Shown: positions 9,886-24,000 of the stretch, piece after piece
Layout: each line of letters opens with the position of its first letter
Numbering within the stretch: position 1 is the stretch's first letter
From: Daphnia carinata
Lineage: Eukaryota; Arthropoda; Branchiopoda; Diplostraca; Daphniidae
NCBI RefSeq assembly: GCF_022539665.2
Contig: NC_081331.1
Coordinates: 12,060,638 to 12,124,637, forward strand
Length of the DNA: 64,000 bases
Direction of reading: 5' to 3'
Translations under genes and position numbers: made by a program
The notes under the pieces: generated by a model
Told to the model about the DNA's origin: nothing
Seen by the model: only the letters and a program-made list of their open reading frames with translations
Databases searched by the model: none

Positions 9886-12800
9886 CTGAAATGAACATCA
9901 AAATTGGATATCATAAATGAGATTGGGTCTAAAATGATCTGATTGGAGCAAATGAAATGTTGCCGCTTTTTAAAATCTCATTTAGACACATAGGGAAAAT
10001 GTTAGTAAACCAAAAAGGGAGATGAGAGAGATTCACTCATCATTAAATTGTTGATACATAGAATTTATGTAAGATGCGATGAAAGGCTTGTACCCGTGTA
10101 CGTTGCCAATTAGCCTTTGCCACTGTTTTACCATTACAGAAGCTACACGTATGCAAGAAAGAGTTTTTTAATGAAGTTCCACGCCAGGCTGATTGTTCAG
10201 TGATCATCAGCGATATGTCTTCTCAGATGCTTTTCGTGGAAAACTCCGAACAGCAATCCCACTATTTGAAATCATTTTTTCGAGTAAGCCTGCTACTTAC
10301 TGCTGACGTGAGCAATGCGCTAAGATAGGAGAGCTATCCTTTTGAAGTCTTGATGTTATTTTTTTTTAAATGCAGTATTTGGTAGCCAACTTTTGTTACC
10401 ATACACCGTGATGATACCACGCCTGCCTACACAATTAACATAGTCTAACATATAGCTGATGGTTTAGCTCTCCTTGGGAGATTCGCATACTTCTGTAATT
10501 CATTTCCCCAATTTATTCTAGAAAGTCTTTTATTCGTTGGCTAGTTGGGAATAAAATTAGGACAACTAGCATTTACGTAATATGGTGGGTGGGGGAGGGT
10601 GCGCGTTGGTAAGCAAACAATCCGGACGTCTCCAAGCATCTGAGGATAGTCGCAAGACATGGATTATACTTAGCGCAGCGCCTGACCTATAGGAATCGTC
10701 AATTATGCTTCGACTCAAGAGGCAGTAACTATATGTGCTAATAAATTTCGAAAGGCTTTTCCCCCATCGTTTTATGTTTCCAAAATTAAAAGGATCCTGC
10801 CCTGCTGTTTTATCGTAGTAATAGGATCATGTTGATCTGCTATACGTTCCATCATAGGTTATTGGGCGCGTTCCTCAGCAGGATACGTGTATCTGTTCAC
10901 GTTAAGCTCAGGTAACCTGGGAGATGATTTCCAGCTAATATAATAAGTTGAAAAAATAAAATATATTAAGCCCGGTGACGTTAGCGATACCAAACTTGAC
11001 TTTTGCGTACGTATGTACTGGAAAGAATGTCCTTTCTACGACTACCCTAACAGTTGTAATTGTCTTGTTTTCTAGCCCCTGCTGGATTGCTTTCTCATCG
11101 GAAAGAAAAGACTTTGGATTCGTGAACTCTAGGGAAGTTAACTGTTGTGTCAACAATGATGGCTTCGTCAAGATATATCCGTGCTCGAAGAAGACTACTG
11201 TCGTAGTGTTGCGAGCGTACACCCAGTTGATATAGATTTTCTGTTTTAAGTATTATGGAAATTCAACTGCTATGCTACAAGAGACGAACGCGGGACATGA
11301 TGTTCCCTTTAAATTTAGCGAATAAAAGATAGAGAAATCGGTTAACAAAATGGTTGACGGCAGTCCATGGTTGCATACATAAAACAATGGTAAATTCGAA
11401 TGCCTGTAAAGTGAAGAATTATATAACCAAATCCAGTGATCTAGCACCACTGCAGTCACGAGTATATACGGATGCCTATACGTTGTTTCATTTATCGTAC
11501 TGCGGAATTCTTTGCTGTTAACTTTTTCGGTAAACATTCACTGGCCATTTGAAAGGAGGATGAAAGGCCACACATCCAAGCGCATTCTTTTTTTGAAATC
11601 CTGTTTTACGTCCATTTTGATTGCGAGGCAGTTTGAAATTCAAGACGTTGAACCCGTACATGAAAGGGCCAAGATTTTTAATCGAATTCACGGGCATTTT
11701 TTTTTTCTTCCAAAAGTACTATCAACTTGTTGCCGCCCACATGTTTGGATGAAAAGTGTATCGTCCTTCTTTTTTGCATTAACTTAAAGACGATGAAACG
11801 GCCGTCAAATAGCCCCAACGGCTATGACGCGTGAAGTCAATTGAGAATCAAGAATATCTTTCATGCTGTTGACTTTTTATGTGTTAACGAAAAACTTCCC
11901 GCCTTTTTCAAAGCGCTTCATTTGAATGAGCTTTCCTATGGGCCAGTGTAAGCCGTATAAGAAAAAGTACGTGTAATTCAAGGCTGGGCAGTCGTGACAC
12001 GAATGTTCACCGAGGTAAACTTTTGGTGACGGCCAGCGATTGCCAATAGTTTCCGCGCTGGAGCGTTTGGTGCCTTGGACTCAACAAAGAGGAGGGTTCC
12101 AACAAACTTTTCCTTATGTAGCTGGTGGAACATACTGAATTGCTAGACTTTGTTCACACCCTGTATAGCCCCCCCCCCCCAAAGGGTTCAATGAACGGAT
12201 GGATTACGTCCAACTTGGGCCAAGGCAGTGACGAGTACCGTGTTAAGAGCTGACGGGCGACGTGTTTTCGGATAGCTTCAAAACTTGCTCGGGGTCTAAC
12301 GTCCAGTTAGACGGGACACCATCGCCCAACACCAAAGGAAACGAAAGGATTGGTCAATCAATATGGTCAATGTAGAATAAAAGAAATGGATAGGAAAAGT
12401 AAGGCCCAAACATATATATGTTTTTGAGACCTAGAGCGAAGAGGGAAGTTTCTTTTACTAATTCATTCGAAAAAAAAAGTTTTTCAAAATTTATTCTACA
12501 GCTTATTCAATGAGCGTTCGTGTGTATTTGTAATCCATGTAGACGGATGGTACAAATAAGCAGATTCGTTTACGTAAGGCACTAGTTGTGGTATCGACAA
12601 ACAAAAATCCCGCTTGCTAATACTTAATCTCGCAATTCGTTTTACTGTTTAATATTATCCCTGAATCTTCTGGTCGTGCTGCTCTACGTCATCAAGAGAG
12701 TCACTATGGGCATCAGTTATAGAATGCGCAGAGCTTGCCTTTGTTTAAGGAAAACCTGCAAAGGGATCAACTGTTTTCGTTTCATAGAAAAATAGAGACT

Positions 12801-14842
12801 TGAAACCGTGAATGGAACTCTTGCTTGTATCAACTAGTCCGTGTAGTTACCGAAAAATGTTTACTGCATGAGAGAAATGTCGAGTCAGTTACAGCTTTGC
12901 AGCACTCTAAATTACACACGGAACTGTCGCAGTGGCGACAAAAGACTGGGCAAAGTTCGTTCCTTCTGCTACGATATGTATGTCAGCTCAAGCAGAGTGG
13001 GCTTAACTCCAAATTTGATTGTAGTACGGTGACGAAAACTGTAATGAAAATATTAAATTTGAAACGCAGCAAAATGCGATAAAAAAATAGGCTGTTAGTA
13101 CAGTCGCTTGCCTACCGTAGAGAGATTGGTTGCTACGGTTCAACGGGCTGAATGCTTTTTTTCTCTTTTTTTTTTCTTTAGATCTCTTTCTTTTCGTGTG
13201 TATAAATTATCGGCCTTTGTGTTGTTGGCTAAGCCCTTTCTATCTTCTTTTCAATCTACCTTTTTTTTTCATCTCATGATTACAAAGAACTTTTGCGTCA
13301 TCGTGCGGGAAGGCAGCCGACATGTGTCGTATTTTTCATCACTTCATCCCTTGCGAAATTCAGCATCAAACAAAATTTAATCTGAATTCACCGAAATAAT
13401 AATTCTGCTGCATCGGAAACTGCCACACATTATAATCCGCTTCGGTGATGCTGCAGTCCCCGAGTTGGCATCCCTCAAAGGATTTAGTTGTTTGCCTAAT
13501 ACGTGCCCATACACAGGACAGTCAATGGTTCGCTAATTTCAAATTTCTGTACAATACGAAGCGCGGTTCGGCTAGCCCAATAGATATGAACGAGTGCCAG
13601 GAGCAGCATTACTTTACATGCACCAAGACATTGGCACGTCGGTCGTCACGCTGGTTGTGGTCGGCGTCCTATAAGCCTTCACCCAAGCTAATAATCATTG
13701 ATTTTTTCCCCTCTCCATTCCGTCTGGTTTACCATTCCGTCTTTAAACCGCTATGCACAACAAATAAAAACGGCACGGCTATCGAGCCTGATGAATAGTT
13801 GGAAGCCATAAAAACTTGTTGAAAAACTTTTGTTCGTTACGTGTCATCGATTAAACATGTCTGAATCATAATAGGGCCCTCTTCATTCGTGATTGAGGTG
13901 AATCACGATATTAAGTGCGCAGTTGAAGCGTGAACGATTAAAACAACGAAAATCTAAAGTGAAAAGTCGTTGATGAAAGATCTTTTGAAACTTGGCATCT
14001 TTAAATGTAATTGGTTTTATATGGTGCTAGCGCTGGATATAATCGGATTCATGGGACCGATCGATAGATCCACTATCGCTGAAGGCAACTCAGCGTCAAA
14101 GAATATAAATTGCAATGTGAACCTTTAGGAAGAAGCAGACGATTGCCTACAAAAACGAGGAAAACGTTGTCGATGACAAAGTGGTTTTCCTGATCATATA
14201 AATTACTGCCAACTGAAAAAGGAATAAAAAATAAATCTAACGCTGAATGGATGGTGTATAGTAAACGTGGGGAGGAGTCAAAGATTGTTTGACAAATGTT
14301 TGCGTTACTGTTCGTTCTTCCTCGTATACTATAAGTTTTAAAAAATAAAAGACACTTTGGGTGCTGTTCGCTGACGTGCTCGTCCAAGCTTATTTACTTC
14401 CGGATCGCACATTTCTTTTTTGTAAAAAAATCAGACATCATCCGGTTTCTTCGTCTCAAACAAAACGTTCGAAATTTTTCCAGATGAACGGTTGACTCCC
14501 GCGGCAGATTATCCTAGTATAATGTCATGGATTGCACCACCCTCAGCTTTAATTCAAGTAAAAGTCAACTCTCAAATTCTATACATGAAGTCGTGTCTGC
14601 TCTTTTTTTTTTTTTTGTTCCTTACCACTCCATTTCTCTTCATGTGTGGGGTGCTTCACCTTTTGTTTCGTTTTTCCTGTTTCGCGACTTATTAGTTGCG
14701 CTGGATGTCCGTCCTCTATGTTCCGGACATGGCTTTGCGTATTTACAATAAGGATGATGAAGGTCATCCTGTTTTTCCCCGACATTGCGCTGATGGAGCT
14801 CGCGGGGTAAGCTATTATCTATTGGTTTTAAGGCAAACTTAC
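9886..14842 (-). other. Nlg: Neuroligin intron 2 (4.96 kb)
   Basis: Bounded by donor gtaagt and acceptor ttcag. It includes a 12-base C run (12169-12180) and T-rich tracts. Open frames on both strands (for example around 10935-11787 and 12825-13798) look random, with no domain or splice-consistent continuation recognised. Confidence 0.85.
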
Positions 14843-15010
14843 CCAGGACTCCGAGACGATAGTTGAGCGTCACGACGACGACTTTGCCAACGGCGGCCAA
14901 AACGCTGCCGTCGTACGGATTGCCGGATCCCCAGCTGTAAGACTCTCCATGAATGAAAACAATGACGGGATAGCGCGGCTTCAGTGCTGTTGGACTGGCT
15001 GCAAATGCAT
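14843..15010 (-). CDS. Nlg: Neuroligin exon 2: core of esterase-like domain
   Basis: Residues 157-212 (AT of codon 157 to the first base of codon 213). The exon follows acceptor cgcag and ends at donor gtaagt. The translation runs [28 protein letters not shown] and [14 protein letters not shown], the central beta-sheet region of the fold. HGES stands where active cholinesterases have the HGGG oxyanion hole, as in other neuroligins. The exon is isolated: about 25 kb from exon 1 and 5 kb from exon 3. The exact phase match with both makes the join secure. Confidence 0.95.
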
Positions 15011-18000
15011 CTGCGAAAATATAAAATAAAATTTTATTAAACTAGTGTCCGAAAAAAAGCATAGTGTCATTCCACTTAGATTTATCGATTTACTAGGGTG
15101 ATGCTTCATCAATTTGATATATTTTTCCTTAGGCGTTATCGTTTCGATTCGAGCAACATTAATACAATAAACATCAAAGTCACCGTGACTATCATTTGGC
15201 CTGTTTTTCCCTTGGGCAATTTGCACGCCGATAGGGGGTGAAAGCCTATTTCACATTGAGCCAGCAAAGGCATGCACAATGCTCCGTCAGCAAAGACTAC
15301 TGTGCGGACCGTGCCTCGATCCCAACACTGACTTTGTTTGCATACAACTGGTGTGCTACATTTACACACCGTTCGTTGTATGCGCCCTCTCTCTTGTCTT
15401 CTGTGTTGTCGTATACTCATGCAATATGCATCTTCCATGCATATTTAATAGCTGGACTAGACTGACAGATACAAGCTGCGTGATGGCGGTGAGAAAACAC
15501 AGATCAATTATTTCTATATGCTGATTTGGCGTACTTGAATAATCAAAAGTGTACCAATAAAGTCAATTGCGCCTATAGTATCGAGATACGCACCTATCGA
15601 AATAACAGATGCGAAATTTGCAATAAATAAAACGGATGAAAAATATGCTTCGTCTGCCGGCCAATAGAAAGTTTGTTTACATCGTTGGCAAACGTACATA
15701 GGGAATACTGTGGCGATTTTAAAACGCAATGTGTACACAGTGCAGAGTTTCCTGTTGTTTCCCTCTTTTCTTTTATTACTCTTATTGTTCTACGATGAAA
15801 CGCTTTCTACCAATTGGGCGTACAAGCTTTTTATTTTTTATTTCATTTCTTCATGCAGAAAATTGGCAGCGCTCAAGATCTGGTAAACAGTTTAGCTTTT
15901 TATTTTCGAGTAGTGACCAGATGGTTTAAGATGAGAAAGAAAAATAAAGTAGGGGCGGTATAGTTGAAGCCTGTCACGAATTCAAGGGTGGCCATAGAAA
16001 GGGAGAGAGCCTCTTTGGTATGGTAAACAGGATGCATTTTATGCAGATCCAATCACGATTGGTCAACGGGCTGGATGGGAACGGATCAACTAACTGACTT
16101 GGCTATACGTGAATTTGACACAACACTAGCCAGAAGTGTCGGCTGAGAACCTCGCTATAGAAATAAGGGAGTCCACGAACCGTTCCATTCTCATCCCATT
16201 ACCTCACAGGCCAGCCCATCCCATCCAATTTTTATCCTCGGTCCAGATTTGCTGTCCTCCTATTTTGCATCCGACCCGGCCGAATAGAGGTGTTGGCACA
16301 GCGGATCCTATTCTGGCATTGACACATTTCAAAGGAGATTCTTCTTTATGGAAGGAAAGAGTGTCACCTACTGAATTGCAATCGTTCTTCCATCTATATT
16401 TCAGTTTGTATGATTGATTAACAGGAAATGTGGATTCTGATCATTTTTGTATTTTCCATTCTTTATTTAAATGGTATGTGCTCATTTTAACACGTTAGCT
16501 ACCTTCACGATAAGGAATCGGTTAGGGATCTACCAGCCAGCCGCGGTAGAAGGATATCCTGACGGGTTTGCGTACCCTGTGCGGGGGCAAATCGCACGCT
16601 CGTTTCGAATTGCAACTTTGTCACAACGTAATTTGATTCGCTACATAAGCTCAGACGTTCTCGCAATTAGGCACCCACTCCTTCTTGCCACCAGCAATGT
16701 TGTACCAACTCGTTTGAGACGGAAAATAAATGGAAATAACAGCAATAGGCATTTGGAGGAGACGCCGCGTTGACGTCAAACCGCTCTCGACCCAGTTCCT
16801 ACCCGCGGGAAATCGATAGTATGCCCGCTTGCATATACTTGGATTTTTTTTTCAGTCTCCTTAAGTCTAATTTAACTGGACAGAGTTTTGCTTATTTTTA
16901 TTCATTTATTTTTTTAAAGCAATTGAAGTGTTTTGCCCCTCTTGGGTATCTCAGAAACTTTTCTAACCGACTTTTTTATTCTACACTTTTATTCTTAGCT
17001 GAAAGCCAATTTCAAATCAGTTTGGAAAGAATGATGGCTTTGTAGACTTGTGGACACTTATTCGCTCCACAGGAAAAGAGGTAAATAATGCAACGTGGGC
17101 CGGCCAGACAATAGTTGCGATCTTCTTACTGGTCGATAAATAGAAGAAGAAGGGATCCAACGATGAACCCGAAAAGAATGCCTTTGTCTGCCTCGTGCAA
17201 ACGAATGGACTTCCCTTTCTACTTACATTTCGTTCTTTTTGTAAGTATACCAGCTAAGAGAAAACGAAAGTGGACGGAGTCTCCGGAGGTTCGACACCAA
17301 AGTGCCAACTTGACTCAGACGGTCAGACGTGGATGAAAACAGAGACAGACGTCACGCGATGGAAAATAGAACAGCGAGAGAAGCTTCGTTTATCCTCACA
17401 AACCGATGCCATCATGAAAAACGAAAGAAGCGGCAAAAGCTAAGAATTCAAAAAGAACCGTCAATGTCAACCTAAGAGCTCGTTGAATCATGCATCATCC
17501 GTTTTTACGGAATGAAGGAGAGAATCTAAGAAACACTTGTTTCAAGAGGCTTTATATTTAGGCAATAAAAAAAAGAAGAGTGAAATAAAACTCCGTATGT
17601 GCGCTGCGTGCAATTGCACGTGAAGGCCCCCCTGCGCGTCCATGCGATTCGTAACACTGTGAAAAGATTGAAAGTGAGCGTGAGCTACAGAAAACTCGAT
17701 TGCTTGCAAGTTGGGAAAAAGAGCTTTTTTTAGTGCATAAGGAGCTTTAAAAACAGCGCTCGGAAAACAAAATGGCCGATAAACGTAAAGTTTTTTTTTT
17801 TCGTTTACACTTTCACAGATTACTCAGAAAATAGTAAGACAAAAAATCAAGAATCAACATTTTTAAAATCAGTATTTCAAACATTGGAAAGATGATTTAA
17901 AGGACTACAATGTGCGTATAAATCCCATAGATCTTACACTATTATGGAAATACAATATTACGAAAACGTATAGCCTCAGAGAATGGCCTAATCTTTCTTT

Positions 18001-21000
18001 GTAGACAGTTTTCTTATTTTTTTCCGGTGATTACTTTCTCCATAATCCGTACGCTAGTCTATTTGGTAGCTTTGCTCGTATACAGATCACACGAACGTCA
18101 GCTTCGATCGTGTACTAGAGGGAATAAATACTTCAAAATCTTACAAACAGCGGTGAGTAAATTCCGAAAGCCGGAGTTTAGCGGTGATCTAAAACAAAAA
18201 ATGTTCGAAGACGACATCGTCGTAGAGATAAAAATGATCAGGAAAATATTAGAAGATCCTCTTTCATCGCTGAAGTATAGACACTCTTACTGAAACGGCC
18301 AGCGAGAAGAAACGTTTTGCTTTGTTCAAAGGCGCTTGTGAGACGTTAAGGATTAGACTGTGCACCTATACTCACCGTCAATTGCGTTTGTCCATTAGAC
18401 GATGTTATTCTTTCCCCTTCCCAATAGAATAAAAAGGGGGGGGGGAAATTAAATGATGTAGCAGAAGAATTATTGGCTTGTGCAACTCAAACGTCTATCA
18501 GGTATACCGCTGCATGCAGTCGCTCACCAACCGCACGATTGCACACTTGAAAGACGTCGAGATGTAATGATATTAGGTATCCTCTATAGCTATAGGTTCT
18601 TTCGCAGTTGCCGCGTACAACACCGACTGGCGTGCGCGATACTCTCGTATTTTTTTTTATCCTCTTGCTTTTTCGAGATTCAAGAAAAAAACTTTTTCAA
18701 AGGAATAAACAGAAATAGAATTTTTTTTTTGTCCACCGAGAAGCGGATTGAGAGAGGTTGGTAAAGAGAAATCGATACAGTCGGTGATGGCAGTCGACAG
18801 GAAAGCAATACGACAATGTGCTCCATTCGCTGTGTGCAACTTAGCGCTGTATAGAGACGTGAGATGTATTGCCTTTTTCTTCCCCCCCCCCCTTTTTTTT
18901 TATTTATTTAATTTTCTTTCTTTTTTAAGAAAACCTCCTTTTATATAGTTTTCTTTTCCACGCAACATTTCTGCAATAATGGTTGACAGTCATGTGCTGG
19001 TAGTTATTTTCAATTTGTATATACGCTCTTCTTTTATCATTCAGCACTTGCGTCACTATAGCCATCAGCTTTTTTACAGTCTATTCTTCTTGCACGCTTT
19101 CTTTTCCCGTGGCAAGATGAAGGACGATCTCTATTGAAAGGGATTGGGTGTGTGTAGGTCGGCTGTATAGTACCATTACATCTGGCTAACTCACCTCCAT
19201 TGTCACCTTGTAACTCGATTCGTTCGTAGCGGCTATTTATTGGAACACGTCAAGCAAAAATAGGAGAAGACTAGCAAAAAGGAAATTTATCTTAGATTAG
19301 AACAGAGGACGCTACTATTTCTCTGTACACTAGAAAAAATGTGTATAATGTACATAAAGAGAAGAAAAGGATAGTTTTGTTCAGTTCTAAAGCTGCCCTC
19401 CTGTTGGCGATGAATAGTTCCATAGAATTAAGCTTTCACTTTTTATCTAGATCACATCAGGTCGCATTTCTCTTCTTTCATGTTAAGTAAAAAAAGAGCC
19501 TGAACCATCGGCGAAGCAGAGTACCGTGAATGCTACATATTAGCGGTGTAGGAGTCTTCGACTGGTTTCGTCTGAATGGATCAGAAATGTCAGGCACAAT
19601 GAGCCGGCGTGCAACGTGCAGCAATATCGTGACATTCACGTGAAAGATGATTTTCTTTCATCTCGTTCACAACTCCGTACGTGTAGATTTCCAAATATGT
19701 TTTTATAGACGCCTCGTCCTACATGCTATCGTTTGGCCCTCACTATTTTCGTCATACCAAGAACCAGGTGCCAGATCACGTATTGTCTCCAGCGGAGAAC
19801 CTATGGGGGATAATTAAGGCTATGGATTGAGTTGTGTTTATTATCGTCGTATTGTGTAACGGTTGATGGGACATTGTGATTGATACGCGAGGCAAAGTGA
19901 AGGGGAAATGGTGCGAATGCGTGGATGATTAGGAGCTGTCACGTCTGCGACAGGTTGAGCTACTTTTGTCAAGCCAACTAGACAGATTATTATACCATAA
20001 CTATGTCGTTGTTTTATAGCTTAAGCATTTGTTAGAACTCTTCTTCGATTACGTGACTTTGACGATATTCTGTATCACTTTTGACGGTTCTGTTTGATTA
20101 GATTCATTTGCCTCTGAAATGGCGGAGTCTCTGAGTAAAACCTGCTGCTGGTTTACAGATCGGCAACTGTGCACACGTAGATTTTCTTGAACAAGACATT
20201 TCTTGCCCTATTACACCGAAGATTGGATACACCTAGAATTCTGGCAATCTTTTTGTTTCTGACTGTTTCCCGATGCCAGCGAGATCCAACGGTGCCCTGT
20301 GCTCTGTTTTCTTCCTTATATTTGAAAAGCTATTCAGCGCCGAAAGGCTTTGATCTTGGCCAGAGAGCGTAAACTAGCAAGCTCATTTAGGATTCAACTC
20401 TATTTTGGGATATTTTTGTTTTACCCGTTTCCGACTGAAATCAACCGAATATCACACGCATACAACACGCACTATCTCCTGACGAGTAAAGAAGCGATTA
20501 CTAGATAAAATCCATTTCAAAGAAGCATGATAAGGAATTCCACATGGGGACCGAAAGTACAGTCGCAACGCTATCCGCTTCTCTCACAGAAAAGAAATAC
20601 ACAAACCGTAAGGGGATGTACAGTACAAAGCTAAACTGATTTTTTTTTCTTTTACCATTATGCTCGTTCTCTTCTCTGCTATAACTAGATTTTCTTCTAT
20701 TGCAAATGGCCAATGGCTACGTATTTATTAGCTAAAGAGTAAGAAGTCCTGACATGATAGGTCCAACATCCATCTGCCAAGTTTTACACGTCTGAACAGT
20801 CAGTGCGAATCATCTGTGTACACAAAAGAAATCGAACCAAAAATCGTATTGCTTTTATGTTATTCTTCTCTTTAAATTCTCTGTCCCAAATTTTTTGTTT
20901 GTTTTCATTTTGATTGGTTCGTCGCTTGCCAAGTATATTTGCAGCTAACAGGAAAAAGGAGGACAGAGAAAATAATATGTACGATCAACTTGTCCGTCAT

Positions 21001-24000
21001 GTGTAAATATCGTGCACTTGCACCCGTGCTCGTGTAACGCTCTTCTTTTTGTATGTTGTATGTTATTTTGAAACTATTTACAGTATGTATCGTCCCTGCG
21101 CTTGACTAAAGCTCAACTCTTCTTATTCCATTTTCCAATTTTCTTTTTGTTTATCTGACAGAGTTCTTTTAGTTCCGTCACTCTTCGGCTTTCTCGTGCT
21201 TTCTTCAGTTCCTTCACGACGTACATTTTCGCCTTCTCCTTGGTGTCTTTATTTGACTCTTGGGTAGCAACGTCAAGACTGAAAAAGAGGAAACGCCCGA
21301 TCTCGGTCTAGAGGTAGAACCATGGAAAATGTGCAAGCGGATCATCGACCGGGGCAACGTTACAAGAGACGCTGCTCCAACGCGTATGCCCATCACAGCA
21401 GGAAGAGGGAGAAAATACTCTTGAGACAAGCCTCTACGTATGTTACTTCGATCCATTTTCCTCCTTCCGTTTGGACGAATAGTTTTCTTTCTTTCTTTTT
21501 TTTTTGTGTGTGTGTTTATTTCTTTTTCAGTATTGTAATTTTTTTGTAGTCCTCCCGCCGTCATTCGATTTCCGTCTCCTGCCATATAGCTAAGGTATTT
21601 TAATTGGCTGTCTCGCAAGCATCATTTATAACACACGTTCTTTATTCCATTATGCGTATGTTTTTTCTTTGTCTCCTTTTATAACGGATCCCTTTGACTT
21701 ACAGAAATTCATATTCCGTAACGCATACCCCAAACACATAAAAAGTGTTGCACCATTGAAGCAAAGACGGTCCTTGTATGCATACAAATTCAAACTATTT
21801 ACTTGGCCGCCTTGTTTACTATATCCAGGTGACATATAGAAGCCACGGCCTAGATCGGATCTTTCAGTTAACGAACAAGCTTGAGCACGACGAGTTTCCT
21901 TGAAGTATGAGGTGTTTTTGTACAGTCATTACTATCTAACACAATCTCAGCTAGTTTGTAGGCCAGCCATATTCTGTAGCGTCCCTGGAAGGGTGTTTTC
22001 TTCCACCTCAAACGGAAATTAAGAACGCAGACGATTCCGCAGAGCTAATTCCGACAGAGCTAGGGTTACCACTGCCGATGTGACTACAAATTTAGTAGTT
22101 GTCCTTCACTTTCCTTATTTCCATATTAAAACGGGAAAAAAGAGAAAAGAAAAGAACAGACAAAAACCTTAACGCAGTTGGCATTTTCTCGAAGGAAAAA
22201 AACAGAAAAAGGGTCGTCAGTGGTAGCCAGAAACGTGTCAAACCAAGCGCGCTAATTGACATCATGCATTTCGACAACCGTCTGATCTGACAAACTATAA
22301 AAGGAAAACCCAATGGAGGGCGAAAATGGAACAAGTGATGCGGCTCTTTGGCCACCATTTCAATGCCGTCAGTTTCGAGTAGTCTCGTTGACGTACAACT
22401 GCGAGCGCTAATTGGGACATGCCCGTGAAACGGAGCCTTCTTATTTCTTCTCCTTTTTTTTCATACCCAAGCAAATAATCAGATAGACTTGTAGAATACA
22501 CGTCTAATGTAATAAAATTTCTCCGGTTCGGAAATGTTTCACGAGAAAACAAAAAACAAAGAGCGTGATCTAAAACTGATTCACCTTTGTATTCCATTGT
22601 TCCGAAGAACATTCCCAGGTAACTTCCATATTCAAGCAACAATGATTAAATGACGTTGTCAAGGAGTTTTATTTCAACTTCATTGATCTGTTTTTTCCCA
22701 TTTCTTATGTTCTTTTTCGTAGCGAAAAAGAGCGGGCGGATAGCATCATTTACCCTCGGAAGGTATATATATAGAATTCCACTTAACGATAGTAGCATCT
22801 TCTTGAAGGCTAAATCTAATCAGCGTGCCAATCTTGATTTAGAAATTTCATTACTCATTGTCTAGACTGGTGGATTATCTATGCAATATAGGGCTTACTT
22901 CCGAGGCAATTTGTGCTAGGCGATGAAGAAGAATCTATTCCGGAGGACGAAATAAAATTTAAAAGGATGGCGTCGAAGAAGAAGTGAGACATGTATCACG
23001 CTAAAGTTCCTGTCGACTTGACTGTCAATCACAGCTTTGTAGTTTAAGCCGAGACAACGAGCTCCAAGTTGTCTTGATTCAAACTACCTGCGTTTCTTTT
23101 CCCTTTTTCCGTTTGTGTAGTGAATAATACTTCGGTTTGCCGTCATTCTTCTTTTGCTTCTTCATTGGTTGACGATGACTCGCTTTGATTTGAATCGCGT
23201 TTTGATTTGATTGATCTTCTTCCTAGGTTACAAACCTTCTGTTATGCTCAGCATATCATCCGCCAGGGTAGTGTAAATCAAAACGATTGCAATGATTGTC
23301 GTTTTATCGCCGATATCACGTATTATTTATTGTATTTTTGTGGAAAGGAACGCATTTATTACCAGCAAACATTTTTTATTTCCTTTTGTTTTTGCCATTG
23401 TTTTCCGTTCCGGATTTCTTTTTATTATCTCTGTGTGATCGTTTCTCATTTTCCTATTTCGCGTGTCTATTTTGATGTATCTTTTTTTTTGTTGCAGCGT
23501 TTTGTTTTTATTGTCATTTCCATTGCGTTTCGTTTTCTGGTTTTGCTGAACTCGGTTTCCACTTGTTTGGGACGAAATAGCCTAGAATCAGCGCCAAGAA
23601 ATCCTGTGCCAAGATTCAGGTATATCGATAGAAGACGGCACAAAGAAAAGAGACAGAAAAAAACTCTGCCAAAGATGAATAAGATAAAACGCCAATCGGG
23701 GCTCGACACTATCTGCGGATATATTATTTTCGCCATCTCTTCCGTCGCCGCACTTTGCTTTTCTATTCATTTCCCTCCCGATTATTGAACGCAGCTTAAA
23801 GATTTAGTGCGCAACATATAAAAGCAGACGTATGGAAGACAATATCACGTTGTACGTGCTTAAACGCTTCTTTTTTTTATATTGTACGTATATTTTTTTG
23901 GCTACACTTGGGAAACCATGGCGTGATCGTGAAGGAAATATCAAAGAATTTTTTTCTCTTTTATTTGTCCTCTTTTTTTTTCACGTGATGATATATTGGG

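Noticed and set aside
9559-15010. Active carboxylesterase or acetylcholinesterase gene
   Set aside because: Catalytic serine absent (GHGTG) and oxyanion hole altered (HGES). The membrane span, tail and sequence are those of neuroligin.
16471-16773. 100-codon plus-strand frame of balanced composition in neuroligin intron 1
   Set aside because: No recognisable domain or conserved motif and no plausible exon partners; length is within chance expectation.
23207-23788. 193-codon plus-strand open frame
   Set aside because: Phe/Ile/Tyr/Cys-rich from poly-T tracts; no recognisable motif, no splice-consistent partner.
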